Source: Flavobacterium sp. (GTDB lineage Bacteria > Bacteroidota > Bacteroidia > Flavobacteriales > Flavobacteriaceae). From it: a stretch of 64,000 nucleotides of DNA. Positions 1 through 8,745 of the stretch are shown piece after piece. The DNA is taken from positions 248,001-312,000 of the forward strand of contig JADKHM010000001.1 of NCBI GenBank assembly GCA_016721735.1, in the 5' to 3' direction. Within the stretch, counting starts at the first letter, position 1; each line of letters starts with the position of its first letter. Made by a program: the position numbers and the translations under genes. The notes under the pieces are model-generated. The model saw only the letters and a list, made by a program, of their open reading frames with translations, was not told where the DNA came from and searched no databases.

Positions 1-2
1 CA

Positions 3-305
3 ATGGATTATTTTTCACTTGGAGATTATTATTTGCTAACGAAACAGTTCGCAAAAGCAGAAGAATCTTACCAAAAAGGAATCGCCATCGACCCGAACGA
101 AATCAATCTGAAATTAGAGTTGGCGCACGTTTACCTTTTTACCGATCGGGTTTCTGAAGCCAAGGAGATTCATAAAACTTTCAAAGATTACAACGTATTT
201 CCGACCGTAACTTGGAAACAACAAGTTGAACATGATTTTGCGGAGTTCAAAAAGTATGGTTTGCCGAGCAAAAACTTCAAGAAAATTCTAAGAATACTGA
301 ATTGA
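3..305 (+). CDS. TPR-repeat protein, C-terminal part (5' end probably outside window)
   Basis: The visible 100 residues contain two tetratricopeptide-like helix pairs, roughly residues 4-37 and 38-65, with typical spacing of small and aromatic residues (GDYYLLTKQFAKAEESYQKG, then LAHVYLFTDRVSEAKEIH). Only two bases precede the first ATG, so this Met may be internal and the gene probably begins upstream of the window. The family is a protein-protein interaction scaffold and no specific role can be assigned. It ends 7 bases before menC on the same strand, so the two may be cotranscribed. Confidence 0.6.
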   Translation: MDYFSLGDYYLLTKQFAKAEESYQKGIAIDPNEINLKLELAHVYLFTDRVSEAKEIHKTFKDYNVFPTVTWKQQVEHDFAEFKKYGLPSKNFKKILRILN

Positions 306-312
306 AACAATT

Positions 313-1345
313 ATGAAAGCAACATACCATCAGTATTTTCTTCAATTCAAAACGCCATCTGGAACGTCGCGTGGCGTGTTGACGGAAAAGGAAACTTGGT
401 TTATCATTCTAGAAGATAACGGAAAAAAGGGAATAGGAGAGTGTGGCTTGCTCCGTGGACTAAGTTGCGATGATCGTCCAGATTATGAAGAAAAACTAAA
501 ATGGACCTGCAAAAATATCGACTTGGGCGAAGATGTTTTGTGGCAAAATTTGTTAGAATTTCCCTCGATTCAATTTGGAGTGGAGATGGCATTCCAATCT
601 TTGAAGAGTGAAAATCCATTTTTGTTGTTCCCTTCAGATTTTACAAAAGGTCAAAAAAGCATCGCCATAAACGGATTGGTTTGGATGGGAAATGAAGCGT
701 ATATGAAGCAACAAATTGACCAGAAAATTCAAGACGGATTTCATTGCATAAAACTCAAAATTGGGGCAATCGATTTCGAGATAGAATTGCAATTATTGCG
801 CTATATCCGAAGAAATTATACGCCTGATCAAATTGAAATTCGCGTCGATGCAAACGGCGCTTTTGATTTGAAATCTGCTTTAGTTAAATTAAATCAATTG
901 TCTGGTTTAGAGATTCATAGTATAGAACAACCTATTGCTAAAAATCAGCATGACAGGATGTCAGAGCTGTGTAAAAATCACTCCGATTCCTATTGCTTTA
1001 GACGAAGAGTTAATTGGCGTGTTTTCACTCAAAGAAAAAGAAGATTTATTACTAGAAATTAAGCCCCAATTCATCATTTTAAAACCTAGTTTTATAGGTG
1101 GATTTAGAGGCACAAAGCAATGGATTGATCTTGCGAAAAAATACCAAATTGGCTGGTGGATTACTTCGGCTTTGGAAAGTAATGTTGGACTCAATGCGAT
1201 TGCACAATGGACGTACTTGCAAGATAATATTTTGCCTCAAGGATTGGGTACAGGAGGTTTATATACGAATAATTTTAAAAGTCCTTTACAGATCAAAGAA
1301 GGTCGACTTTATCATACTTCATCAGAATGGGAATTTAATTTATAG
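313..1345 (+). CDS. menC: o-succinylbenzoate synthase (frameshifted in this sequence)
   Basis: Enolase-superfamily enzyme that dehydrates SHCHC to o-succinylbenzoate in menaquinone synthesis. The first frame (from 313) carries the N-terminal capping domain, the KLK motif (K147/K149), the metal ligand in VDANGAF (D179) and IEQPI (E205). The rest, with the third metal Asp (ALDEEL) and the catalytic Lys (ILKPSFIGG), lies in the next frame up to 1345. The break falls in the A5 run at 973-977. Removing one A joins SELCK to ITPIPIALDEEL and gives an intact protein of about 343 residues, the usual family length. All catalytic residues survive, so I favour a sequencing error over a dead gene. MenC versus another dipeptide-epimerase-like enolase member is inferred from the short N-terminal domain and the lineage. 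Confidence 0.8.
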
Positions 1346-1437
1346 TGTTTAAATCGGGTTTATTTTCCTTGATTTCAAATTTTATTATTTTTAAATACTC
1401 AAAATAAATTCTATTTTAGCCTACCAATACAATACCA

Positions 1438-2295
1438 ATGATTTCAGAAGTACAATTTCAACAAGAATTAATCGGAATTATAGAGAATGGCATCCGTGAA
1501 GACATAGGACCAGGTGACTTTAGTTCGTTAGCCTGTATTCCGGCGACAGCAGTAGGAAAAGCAAAGTTGCTTGTGAAAGACGAGGGAATAATTGCTGGTG
1601 TTGCATTTGCGAAAATGATTTTTCACCATGTCGACAAAGCTTTAGAGATGGAAATCCTGATAACTGATGGAGCAAAAGTGAAGTACGGAGATATTGTTTT
1701 TTATGTTTCAGGAAGTTCCCAATCTATTCTAAAAGCGGAACGTTTGGTGTTGAATTCAATGCAAAGAATGTCTGCTATTGCTACAAAAACGAACAATTTT
1801 GTTAAATTGTTGGAAGGAACAGGCACCACAATTTTAGATACAAGAAAGACAACTCCAGGATTTCGAGCTGCCGAAAAGTGGGCAGTCAAAATTGGCGGCG
1901 GAGAAAACCATCGATTTGCATTGTACGATATGATTATGTTGAAAGATAATCACAATGATTTTGCGGGTGGAATAAGTAGTGCTATCCATAAAACAAAAGC
2001 GTATCTTCAGGAAAACAATCTTGATCTTAAGATTATTGTTGAAGCGAGAAATCTAAAAGAAATAGAAGAAATACTCAGAAACGATGGCGTTTATCGGATA
2101 TTAATTGATAATTTTAATTTTGAAGACACGAAAGAAGCCGTAAGGTTAATAGGAGCAAAATGCCTCACGGAATCTTCAGGAAATATAAATGAAAAAACGA
2201 TTCGTAAGTATGCTGAATGTGGCGTTAATTATATATCTTCTGGAGCTTTGACGCATTCAGTTCACAATATGGATTTAAGTCTAAAAGCAGTATAA
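1438..2295 (+). CDS. nadC: Nicotinate-nucleotide pyrophosphorylase (carboxylating)
   Basis: Quinolinate phosphoribosyltransferase of de novo NAD synthesis, which converts quinolinate and PRPP to nicotinate mononucleotide with loss of CO2. The 285-residue length is standard. Visible signatures are REDIGPGDFSS near the N-terminus, ERLVLNSMQRMSAIAT (101-116), the substrate-binding TRKTTPGFR (135-143) and GGGENHRFALYDMIMLKDNH (153-172). The C-terminal barrel strands end with ESSGNI and YISSGALTHS. One base separates its stop from the next gene, so they are probably cotranscribed. Confidence 0.95.
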   Translation: MISEVQFQQELIGIIENGIREDIGPGDFSSLACIPATAVGKAKLLVKDEGIIAGVAFAKMIFHHVDKALEMEILITDGAKVKYGDIVFYVSGSSQSILKAERLVLNSMQRMSAIATKTNNFVKLLEGTGTTILDTRKTTPGFRAAEKWAVKIGGGENHRFALYDMIMLKDNHNDFAGGISSAIHKTKAYLQENNLDLKIIVEARNLKEIEEILRNDGVYRILIDNFNFEDTKEAVRLIGAKCLTESSGNINEKTIRKYAECGVNYISSGALTHSVHNMDLSLKAV

Positions 2296-2296
2296 C

Positions 2297-3223
2297 ATGA
2301 GCAAGGAAATAGAAGCTTCGATAGAAAAAATCCCTGTACTACGGAAAGTAGTAAAGCCTTTGCAACAAATTAAATTGCCTTGGTTGCAAGGATTGTCATT
2401 ATATGACTTGCTAGAGTTATACGGATTGGGAATTGCCGAAGGAGCTTTGTCGTATCGTGCGGGAGCTATCGCATTTAGTTTCTTTATGGCGTTGTTTCCC
2501 TTTGCTTTGTTTATTCTGAACCTAATTCCGTACATTCCAATCGAAGGATTTCAACAAGATTTTCTAAACTTCGTGTCTGAAAGTGTGCCGCCTAACACCT
2601 ACGATGCCATCGCAGCGATTATTAATGACATCCTTAATAATAGTCATTCGGGCTTGCTGTCATCTGGATTTATTATGGCAATTTTCTTGATGGCAAATGG
2701 ATTAAATGCCATTCTAGGTGGATTTGAAACATCGCATCACATCATCATAAAAAGAGGCTTTTTTAGCCAGTATTTTGTAGCGCTGGGAATTTCATTAATA
2801 CTTTCTTTTTTACTTCTTGTAACTGTTGCTATGATCGTTGTTTTTGAGGTGTTTATACAAAAAACAATTATTCAAGATGTTTTGAGTGACCGCATCCCAT
2901 TAATCATATTAGGCAGGTATGCATTTGTAATTTTGATGATCTTAATTACAACTTCAATATTGTTTAGATTTGGTGTCAAACATGACAAAAACCGATCATT
3001 TATTTCGATTGGGTCTGTATTTACAACGATCTTAATTATACTATCATCCTATGTTTTTGGGATTTGGGTCATCAAGTTTTCTAAATATAATCAGTTATAC
3101 GGTTCTATCGGAACACTGTTGATCATGATGTTTTACATTTGGATCAACTGCATGATTTTGTTATTAGGTTTTGAATTAGACGCAGCAATTAATAAATTGA
3201 AAAGGCACAAGTCTCATGAATAA
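2297..3223 (+). CDS. YihY/BrkB family inner-membrane protein
   Basis: A 308-residue integral membrane protein with about six hydrophobic segments. The family hallmark appears near residues 50-75, where ALSYRAGAIAFSFFMALFP precedes the first transmembrane helix. The short N-terminal cytoplasmic stretch and the polar Lys/His-rich tail fit the family. Members were once called ribonuclease BN, a designation no longer accepted for this family, and their function remains unclear. The gene starts one base after nadC and its end overlaps the next gene by 8 bases, giving a tight nadC-yihY-DUF2147 operon. Confidence 0.88.
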   Translation: MSKEIEASIEKIPVLRKVVKPLQQIKLPWLQGLSLYDLLELYGLGIAEGALSYRAGAIAFSFFMALFPFALFILNLIPYIPIEGFQQDFLNFVSESVPPNTYDAIAAIINDILNNSHSGLLSSGFIMAIFLMANGLNAILGGFETSHHIIIKRGFFSQYFVALGISLILSFLLLVTVAMIVVFEVFIQKTIIQDVLSDRIPLIILGRYAFVILMILITTSILFRFGVKHDKNRSFISIGSVFTTILIILSSYVFGIWVIKFSKYNQLYGSIGTLLIMMFYIWINCMILLLGFELDAAINKLKRHKSHE

Positions 3224-3653
3224 ATTCTTTTCTCTTTGTTTTTTGGTTTTCGTTGTGCATATTACAGAAGCGCAATCACACAGTGTTTTGGGTAGATGGC
3301 GCACTATTGATGATGAAACAGGAAGGGCGACATCAGTGATAGAAATTTTTGAAAAGCATAATAGGATTCACGGACGAATCGTCGAGCTACTAAATTCCAA
3401 AGCAAGGAACCCGAAATGTGAGAAATGCGATGGAGAAGATAGAAATAAACCTATCATTGGCCTTGTTGTTCTTAGGGGACTTAAGAAAGAAAAAGATGGA
3501 GGTTATTCCGATGGGAAAATTCTTGACCCCAAGCATGGGAAAGTTTATAAATGTAATTTGTCTCTTGAAACAAAGGATAAATTGAAAGTTAGAGGTTTTA
3601 TTGGGATTAATCTTTTGGGAAGAACGCAATTTTGGGAACGAGTAAAATCTTAA
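3216..3653 (+). CDS. DUF2147 secreted protein
   Basis: A 145-residue protein with a signal peptide (MNKFFSLCFLVFVVHITEAQ, cleavage after about residue 19) and one DUF2147 domain. The domain shows GRWRTIDDETG, a CEKC cysteine pair, DGKILDPKHGKVYKCNLSL and RGFIGINLLGRTQFWER, the last being the most conserved stretch of the family. The domain is a small beta-barrel of unknown function, predicted periplasmic. The start overlaps the end of the upstream YihY-family gene, which supports cotranslation. Confidence 0.88.
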   Translation: MNKFFSLCFLVFVVHITEAQSHSVLGRWRTIDDETGRATSVIEIFEKHNRIHGRIVELLNSKARNPKCEKCDGEDRNKPIIGLVVLRGLKKEKDGGYSDGKILDPKHGKVYKCNLSLETKDKLKVRGFIGINLLGRTQFWERVKS

Positions 3654-3686
3654 ATTTATCCTACTTTAACCAATAAATTTTATTTA

Positions 3687-6137
3687 ATGCCATTCTTTGC
3701 CGAAGTAATTTTGCCTCTTTCGTTATCCAAGACCTTTACTTATAGTGTTTCGGAAGCAGAGTATTTTTTCATACAGAAAGGAATGCGAGTGACTGTTCCG
3801 TTTGGGAAAAGTAAAATTTATACTGCAATTGTTCTTGAAACCCATCAAAATCAACCAACAACGTATCAGGCTAAAGAGATTCATCAAATCATCGATGAAG
3901 TTCCAATTGTAAATGAAATACAAATAGCGCACTGGCAATGGATTGCGTCCTATTATATGTGTGCAATTGGTGAAGTATATCGCGGTGCAATGCCTAGTGC
4001 TTTGCTTCTCGAAAGTGAAACTATTATCTCGCAAAAAAACGAGGAATTTGTAGATGAATCCTCATTGTCAGATGATGAATTCATAGTATATGAAGCGCTA
4101 CAACATCAATCTTCACTTCGAATTGCTGATATCATTGCGATATTGAACAAGAAAAATGTCTTTCCGATTATTCAAAAACTAATTGACAAGAATGTTCTCA
4201 CTGTAAAAGAAGAAATTGTAGAAAGCTATAAGCCAAAGCAAGTTCGATATGTTCGTTTGCATCAAGATTATTTATCTGAAATTCAACTTAGTGCTTTGCT
4301 TCAATCTTTAAAAGGAGCAAAGCAATCTGAACTTATTTTGCAATATTTTCAGCTGCAAGCGACAGACAAAAAGCCAATCCCCGTGAAGTTGTTGCTTGAA
4401 AAATCGAAATCTTCTGCTGCAACTTTGAAATCGTTAATCGATAAGAATGTTTTTGAGGATTACTTTATGCAACAGGATCGAGTTAATTTTGAAGGTTTAA
4501 CAAGTAATGAGAAGCTGGAGTTGAGTAAAATTCAGCAACTAGCCTTCGAAGAGATTCAACTAAAACTTAAAGAAAAGGAAGTATGTCTTTTGCATGGCGT
4601 TACTTCTAGCGGCAAGACTGAGATTTATATCAAATTGATTGAAGAATATCTCCGAGATGAAAAACAAGTGTTGTATTTGTTGCCTGAAATTGGACTGACA
4701 ACACAATTGTTAGATCGACTTCGATTGCATTTCGGAAATAAAGTAGCGGTGTATCATTCTAAATATAGCAATAACGAAAGGGTAGAAGTTTGGAAACAAG
4801 TGCAATTGACGTCAGAAAAATCGCAAATTGTAATAGGAGCAAGGTCTGCTTTGTTTCTTCCGTTTTCAAATTTAGGTTTAATTATCATTGATGAAGAGCA
4901 CGAGACGACTTTTAAGCAACAAGATCCTTCGCCCCGCTATCACGCGCGTGACGCTGCGATTGTTTTAGCGAATAAGCATAAAGCAAAGGTTTTGTTGGGT
5001 TCTGCGACGCCAAGTCTTGAATCTTATTATAATGCAGCATCTAATAAATACGGTTTGGTTGAAGTTTCCGAGCGGTATAAGAATATTCAATTGCCCGCAA
5101 TTGAGCTGGTTGATCTGAAAGATAAATATTTTAGAAAAAAAATGACGGGACATTTTAGTGATCATCTCATTGATGAAATTTCTAACGCTGTTTCAGTAAA
5201 TGAACAAGTGATTCTCTTTCAAAATCGTAGGGGTTTTTCACCAATTGTGGAATGCATGACCTGTGGACATATACCACAGTGCATTCAATGTGATGTTAGT
5301 TTGACCTATCATAAGGCAAAAAACCAACTGAGATGTCATTATTGCGGTTATTCAACTTCAAACCAAACGCATTGTTATAGTTGTTCAAGTGTGCACTTAT
5401 CTACTAAAGGATTTGGCACCGAGCAAATTCAGCAAGAATTGGTTGACTTATTTCAAAACGCTAAAATCGGAAGAATGGATCAAGATACAACTAGAGGAAA
5501 GTTTGGTTTTGATAAGATAATAGATGGTTTCAAAAATAAGGAATTTGATATTTTAGTAGGAACTCAGATGTTAGCGAAAGGTTTGGATTTCGATAATGTT
5601 AGTTTAGTTGGTGTAATGAACGCAGATAATATGTTATATCACCCAGATTTTAGAGCGTTCGAGAGGACTTTTCAAATGTTGACACAAGTTGCAGGTAGAT
5701 CTGGAAGATCCGGAAAAAGGGGAAAAGTAATCATACAAACCTACAATCCAAACCATCCTACAATTTTGCAGATCACGAAAAATGACTATGCTGGAATGTA
5801 TAAAGAACAATTGCAAGAACGATTGCTTTACAATTACCCGCCGTTCTATCGATTAATTAAGGTAACTATGAAGCACCGAGATTATGAAAAACTTAGACAG
5901 GGAGCGGAATGGTTAAATGAAGTATTGCGACAGAATCTTAAATTGCCGGTTCTTGGCCCGGAGGAACCCGTTATTAGCAGAATACGTAACGAATATATTC
6001 GAACAATTTTAGTAAAAATACCTGCCGATCAGTCACTGGTAAGCATAAAAAAAACTATCCAAAAAATTCTGGATAGTTTTGAAAGTATTTCGCAATTCAG
6101 AGCAATCAAAATTGCTGTGAATGTTGATTTTTATTAA
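3687..6137 (+). CDS. priA: Primosomal protein N' (replication restart helicase)
   Basis: Superfamily 2 DNA helicase that reloads the replisome at stalled forks. The 816-residue length matches Bacteroidota PriA. Residues 1-105 form the DNA-binding domain (MRVTVPFGKSKIYTAIVLE). Walker A is GVTSSGKT (304-311), the DEEH box lies at 402-405, and the aromatic-rich loop FKQQDPSPRYHARDAA follows. Cysteine pairs CMTC, CIQC, CHYC and CYSC bind zinc. The helicase C-lobe includes GTQMLAKGLDFDNVSLVGV and QVAGRSGRSGKRG. Its last 4 bases overlap the convergent LytTR gene, and an inverted repeat near 6051-6080 lies inside its coding end. Confidence 0.97.
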   Translation: MPFFAEVILPLSLSKTFTYSVSEAEYFFIQKGMRVTVPFGKSKIYTAIVLETHQNQPTTYQAKEIHQIIDEVPIVNEIQIAHWQWIASYYMCAIGEVYRGAMPSALLLESETIISQKNEEFVDESSLSDDEFIVYEALQHQSSLRIADIIAILNKKNVFPIIQKLIDKNVLTVKEEIVESYKPKQVRYVRLHQDYLSEIQLSALLQSLKGAKQSELILQYFQLQATDKKPIPVKLLLEKSKSSAATLKSLIDKNVFEDYFMQQDRVNFEGLTSNEKLELSKIQQLAFEEIQLKLKEKEVCLLHGVTSSGKTEIYIKLIEEYLRDEKQVLYLLPEIGLTTQLLDRLRLHFGNKVAVYHSKYSNNERVEVWKQVQLTSEKSQIVIGARSALFLPFSNLGLIIIDEEHETTFKQQDPSPRYHARDAAIVLANKHKAKVLLGSATPSLESYYNAASNKYGLVEVSERYKNIQLPAIELVDLKDKYFRKKMTGHFSDHLIDEISNAVSVNEQVILFQNRRGFSPIVECMTCGHIPQCIQCDVSLTYHKAKNQLRCHYCGYSTSNQTHCYSCSSVHLSTKGFGTEQIQQELVDLFQNAKIGRMDQDTTRGKFGFDKIIDGFKNKEFDILVGTQMLAKGLDFDNVSLVGVMNADNMLYHPDFRAFERTFQMLTQVAGRSGRSGKRGKVIIQTYNPNHPTILQITKNDYAGMYKEQLQERLLYNYPPFYRLIKVTMKHRDYEKLRQGAEWLNEVLRQNLKLPVLGPEEPVISRIRNEYIRTILVKIPADQSLVSIKKTIQKILDSFESISQFRAIKIAVNVDFY
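6045..6080 (-). terminator. Rho-independent terminator of the LytTR gene, antisense inside priA
   Basis: The perfect inverted repeat AAAACTATCC (6051-6060) / GGATAGTTTT (6071-6080) has a 10-base loop. Read on the minus strand the hairpin is followed by eight T residues (complement of A6047-6054), the classic intrinsic terminator shape. It lies about 55 bases past the LytTR stop codon. On the plus strand there is no T-run, so it should stop only minus-strand transcripts. Confidence 0.65.
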
Positions 6138-6829
6138 GCTATTGCAAGTGCGCGAACAAGATCTTCTTTCTTGTTTCTACTTAAAGGTATTTTTGTAATA
6201 CCGATTTCAGCAAACTTGCTATTAAATCGCTCTACTTTATCAATATTAATAATGTATGACTTATGAACACGAATAAACTTATCTTTAGATAAATCTTTCT
6301 CAAAAGACTTCATTGTTGATAGCACTAAATTACTATCTTCTTCGGTTACGACTTTTACATAGTCACCAAAAGCTTCAATCCATTTGATTTTAGAAGTGTA
6401 TACTTTTAGTTTTTTAAGATTACTCTTAATAAAAATATGTTCTCCTTCTTCTTCTTGGTTTTCTTTTTTCAACATGTGAAAATCCATCGCGCGTTTTACA
6501 GAAGCATTAAAACGATCAAGAGCAATCGGTTTTTGTAGGTAATCCGTTGCATCATAATCAAACGCTTTCATTGCGTACTCAGCCTTCGACGTGATAAAAA
6601 TGATTTGAGGTTTTGTTTTTAAACCGTCAAGAAAATCAAAACCGCTAATGACTGGCATCTCTATATCTAGAAAGATTAAGTCAACGGTATGAACAGACAT
6701 GCAATTTTTTGCTTCAATTGCATTAGAAAAATCACCAATTAAGTGTAAATTTGGGTGATTATTCACTAACTTTGCGATGATCATCCTCTGGATGGAGCTA
6801 TCATCTACGACAACACAATTTAGTTTCAT
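6134..6829 (-). CDS. LytTR-family response regulator
   Basis: A 231-residue two-domain regulator. Residues 1-120 form a receiver domain with acidic pocket D9/D10, phospho-acceptor D55 in FLDIEMP, T80 and K100 in YLQKP. Residues about 130-231 form a LytTR DNA-binding domain (IKWIEAFGDYVKVVTE, then RVHKSYIINIDKVERF). I place the start at the ATG at 6829 because MKLNCVVVDDSS begins the receiver fold directly; the frame is open for 17 more codons upstream, but those residues do not fit. No kinase is adjacent, though in this phylum such regulators often pair with LytS-type histidine kinases elsewhere. A weak TACTTTCG box lies upstream. Confidence 0.92.
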   Translation of the reverse strand: MKLNCVVVDDSSIQRMIIAKLVNNHPNLHLIGDFSNAIEAKNCMSVHTVDLIFLDIEMPVISGFDFLDGLKTKPQIIFITSKAEYAMKAFDYDATDYLQKPIALDRFNASVKRAMDFHMLKKENQEEEGEHIFIKSNLKKLKVYTSKIKWIEAFGDYVKVVTEEDSNLVLSTMKSFEKDLSKDKFIRVHKSYIINIDKVERFNSKFAEIGITKIPLSRNKKEDLVRALAIA

Positions 6830-6936
6830 AATTTTATTTATTATAGATTTGGAATGACGAAAGTAAATTGTTTTTTCCAACCAACCTAATCTTTATCGGC
6901 TTTTTTTGCGTTTAAACGATAAAAAATGCATTTTTC

Positions 6937-6966
6937 TTGTTTATTTAAAAAAAATGTTTACTTTTG
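6937..6966 (+). promoter_or_regulatory. Promoter of rpsF-rpsR-rplI
   Basis: TTG at 6937-6939 and TACTTTTG at 6959-6966, 19 bases apart, match the Bacteroidota -33/-7 consensus (TTG and TAnnTTTG). The G of the -7 box is 32 bases before the rpsF ATG. Confidence 0.7.
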
Positions 6967-6998
6967 CAAAATTATTAAAATTTATACCTATAAGTATT

Positions 6999-7339
6999 AT
7001 GAATCATTATGAAACTGTTTTCATTTTAAATCCCGTTTTATCTGATGTTCAGGTAAAGGAAACAGTGAGCAAATTCGAAGAATTTCTTACGTCCAGAGGA
7101 GCAGAAATGATATCTAAAGAGGATTGGGGTCTGAAAAAATGGCCTATGAAATCCAAAACAAGAAAAGTGGGTTTTACCATTTATTCGAATTCAAAGTAGC
7201 AGGTGAAGTGCTTATCGCATTTGAAACTGAATTTAGACGTGACGAAAGAGTGATGCGTTTCTTAACTGTAAGTTTAGATAAACACGCCATCTCTTGGGCA
7301 GAAAGAAGAAGAACTAAATTAAAAGCAGCAAAAGCGTAA
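6999..7339 (+). CDS. rpsF: 30S ribosomal protein S6 (frameshifted in this sequence)
   Basis: Small-subunit protein that pairs with S18 on the 16S rRNA platform. The first frame from 6999 encodes MNHYETVFILNPVLSD through SKEDWGLKK, and the second frame from 7139 encodes MAYEIQNKKSGFYHLFEFK through ERRRTKLKAAKA. The break is at the A6 run 7134-7139. One more A would give GLKKMAYEIQNKKSG, the normal S6 sequence, and a 113-residue protein. S6 is followed within 2 bases by rpsR and then rplI, the canonical operon. A real null here is unlikely, so a base-calling error is the best reading; slippage on AAAAAA is a remote alternative. Confidence 0.9.
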
Positions 7340-7341
7340 CT

Positions 7342-7638
7342 ATGGCAACTCTACAACAATCCGCTTCAGGAAAAAAAGATGGAGATATCAGATATCTTAC
7401 ACCTTTAAACATTGAAACCAACAAAACTAAAAAGTATTGCCGTTTCAAAAAATCTGGAATCAAATACATTGATTATAAAGATGCAGACTTCTTATTGAAA
7501 TTCGTAAACGAACAAGGTAAAATCTTACCACGTCGTTTAACAGGAACTTCATTAAAGTACCAAAGAAAAGTGTCAGTTGCTGTAAAAAGAGCTAGACATT
7601 TAGCGTTAATCCCATATGTGGCTGATTTACTAAAATAA
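7342..7638 (+). CDS. rpsR: 30S ribosomal protein S18
   Basis: The 98-residue protein binds next to S6 on the small-subunit platform. The core is typical: KKYCRFKKSGIKYIDYKD, then GKILPRRLTGTSLKYQRK and VKRARHLALIPYV, with the basic RNA-binding helices intact. The N-terminal 20 residues are a variable extension common in Bacteroidota. It lies 2 bases after rpsF and 15 before rplI. Confidence 0.97.
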   Translation: MATLQQSASGKKDGDIRYLTPLNIETNKTKKYCRFKKSGIKYIDYKDADFLLKFVNEQGKILPRRLTGTSLKYQRKVSVAVKRARHLALIPYVADLLK

Positions 7639-7653
7639 TAAAGAAGCGAAATT

Positions 7654-8097
7654 ATGGAAATTATATTAAAGAAAGACGTACAGAACGTAGGCTTCAAAGA
7701 TGATATCGTTGCTGTAAAAGCAGGATACGGTCGTAACTTTTTAATTCCTCAAGGATTTGCTCATTTGGCAACGCCTTCTGCAAAAAAAGTATTGGCTGAA
7801 AATTTAAAGCAAAAAGCTCACAAAGAAGCTAAAGTAGTAAACGATGCAAAAGCATTGGCTGAAACTCTAAAAGCTATCGAAATCAAAATTTCTGCAAAAG
7901 CAGGTGGTGAAAAACTTTTTGGTTCTATCACGAATATCGATATTGCTGAAGCTTTAGAAAAAGCTGGACAAACTATCGATAGAAAATTCATCACAAGCGG
8001 AATCGTTAAACGTACAGGTAAATATACCGCTAACGTTCGTTTACACCGCGATGTAATCGTTGAATTGCCTTACGAAATTATTGCTGAAAAAGCATAA
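7654..8097 (+). CDS. rplI: 50S ribosomal protein L9
   Basis: The 147-residue L9 has the N-terminal domain MEIILKKDVQNVGFKDD and VKAGYGRNFLIPQGFA, which bind 23S rRNA, a long connecting helix rich in Lys/Ala (about 45-75), and a C-terminal domain with GEKLFGSITNIDIAEAL. It is the last gene of the S6-S18-L9 operon and is closed by an intrinsic terminator at 8118-8147. Confidence 0.97.
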   Translation: MEIILKKDVQNVGFKDDIVAVKAGYGRNFLIPQGFAHLATPSAKKVLAENLKQKAHKEAKVVNDAKALAETLKAIEIKISAKAGGEKLFGSITNIDIAEALEKAGQTIDRKFITSGIVKRTGKYTANVRLHRDVIVELPYEIIAEKA

Positions 8098-8117
8098 TTC
8101 AAAATAGTATTGAATTG

Positions 8118-8147
8118 AATCCCGATGAAAGTCGGGATTTTTTTTTT
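8118..8147 (+). terminator. Terminator of the rpsF-rpsR-rplI operon
   Basis: Stem AATCCCGA (8118-8125) / TCGGGATT (8132-8139) with a 6-base loop, followed by an uninterrupted T-run to 8147. Confidence 0.85.
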
Positions 8148-8228
8148 GAAGCTATTCCGGCTATTCGCTTTATCTTTTCCTTCATTGCATTAAGCAAAAG
8201 GATGCCGCTGCTATCCGGGCTAGGGCAT
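8148..8228 (+). repeat. Composite intergenic repeat, copy 1
   Basis: Five copies of this element occur in the window. The left arm GAAGCTATTCC...TATCTTTT (8148-8178) and right arm AAAAGGATGCC...GGGCTAGGG (8196-8226) match copies 2-5. The 17-base core between them is an imperfect hairpin (CTT-c-AT-tgc-AT-t-AAG). It begins directly after the rplI terminator. Confidence 0.75.
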
Positions 8229-8271
8229 TAGAACCCAAAACAAAAACTCAGCAACTCAGGCACTTTTTAAA

Positions 8272-8745
8272 ATGAAATACACCAGGCTAACTAAAGAACA
8301 ATTTGAAGAACTACATCCAGAGTTCATTAATTTCCTTGCAACTCAATCAATAGACAAAGCGGAGTGGGACAAACTAAAATTCGAACAACCCGAAATAGCC
8401 GAACAAGAACTCGATGTTTTTTCTGATCTAATTTGGGAAGGCGTTTTATCAAGAGCAACGTTCTTGGAACACTTTTCAAAAAATCACATTTTCCTTTTTC
8501 AATGTTTTGAAACATATGTAGAGTCAATTATCCTAAAATCGCTCGTGCCTGAAACAGATTTCCTAACCAAAGAAGGATTACAATGGCTTAGCGATAACAT
8601 GTTTACTGAAACCATTGAAATGAAAGTCGGCAAAAAAGAATTTACTGAAGAACGCAATGTGTCAATTTTCGGACTAATCCAACAAGGCGCTTTCTTAAGC
8701 GATGGTAAATTGTACCAACAAATAAATTCAATTATTACTTCTTGA
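8272..8745 (+). CDS. DUF6495 family protein
   Basis: A 157-residue soluble, acidic, mostly helical protein without signal peptide or membrane segment. MKYTRLTKEQFEELHPEFIN, FLATQSIDKAEWDKLK and FSDLIWEGVL resemble the uncharacterised flavobacterial family DUF6495. I assign the family from memory of its opening motif and cannot verify it here. Function is unknown. It follows composite repeat copy 1 and precedes ligA. Its TGA stop overlaps an ATG (TGATG) that opens an 18-codon frame. Confidence 0.65.
   Translation: MKYTRLTKEQFEELHPEFINFLATQSIDKAEWDKLKFEQPEIAEQELDVFSDLIWEGVLSRATFLEHFSKNHIFLFQCFETYVESIILKSLVPETDFLTKEGLQWLSDNMFTETIEMKVGKKEFTEERNVSIFGLIQQGAFLSDGKLYQQINSIITS

Noticed and set aside
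2297..3223. Ribonuclease BN
   Set aside because: The historical name for YihY-family proteins is a mis-assignment; there is no nuclease motif in this membrane protein.
7124..7339. A separate 71-residue gene starting at TTG 7124
   Set aside because: Its sequence is the C-terminal two-thirds of ribosomal protein S6 and has no independent start; it belongs to rpsF.
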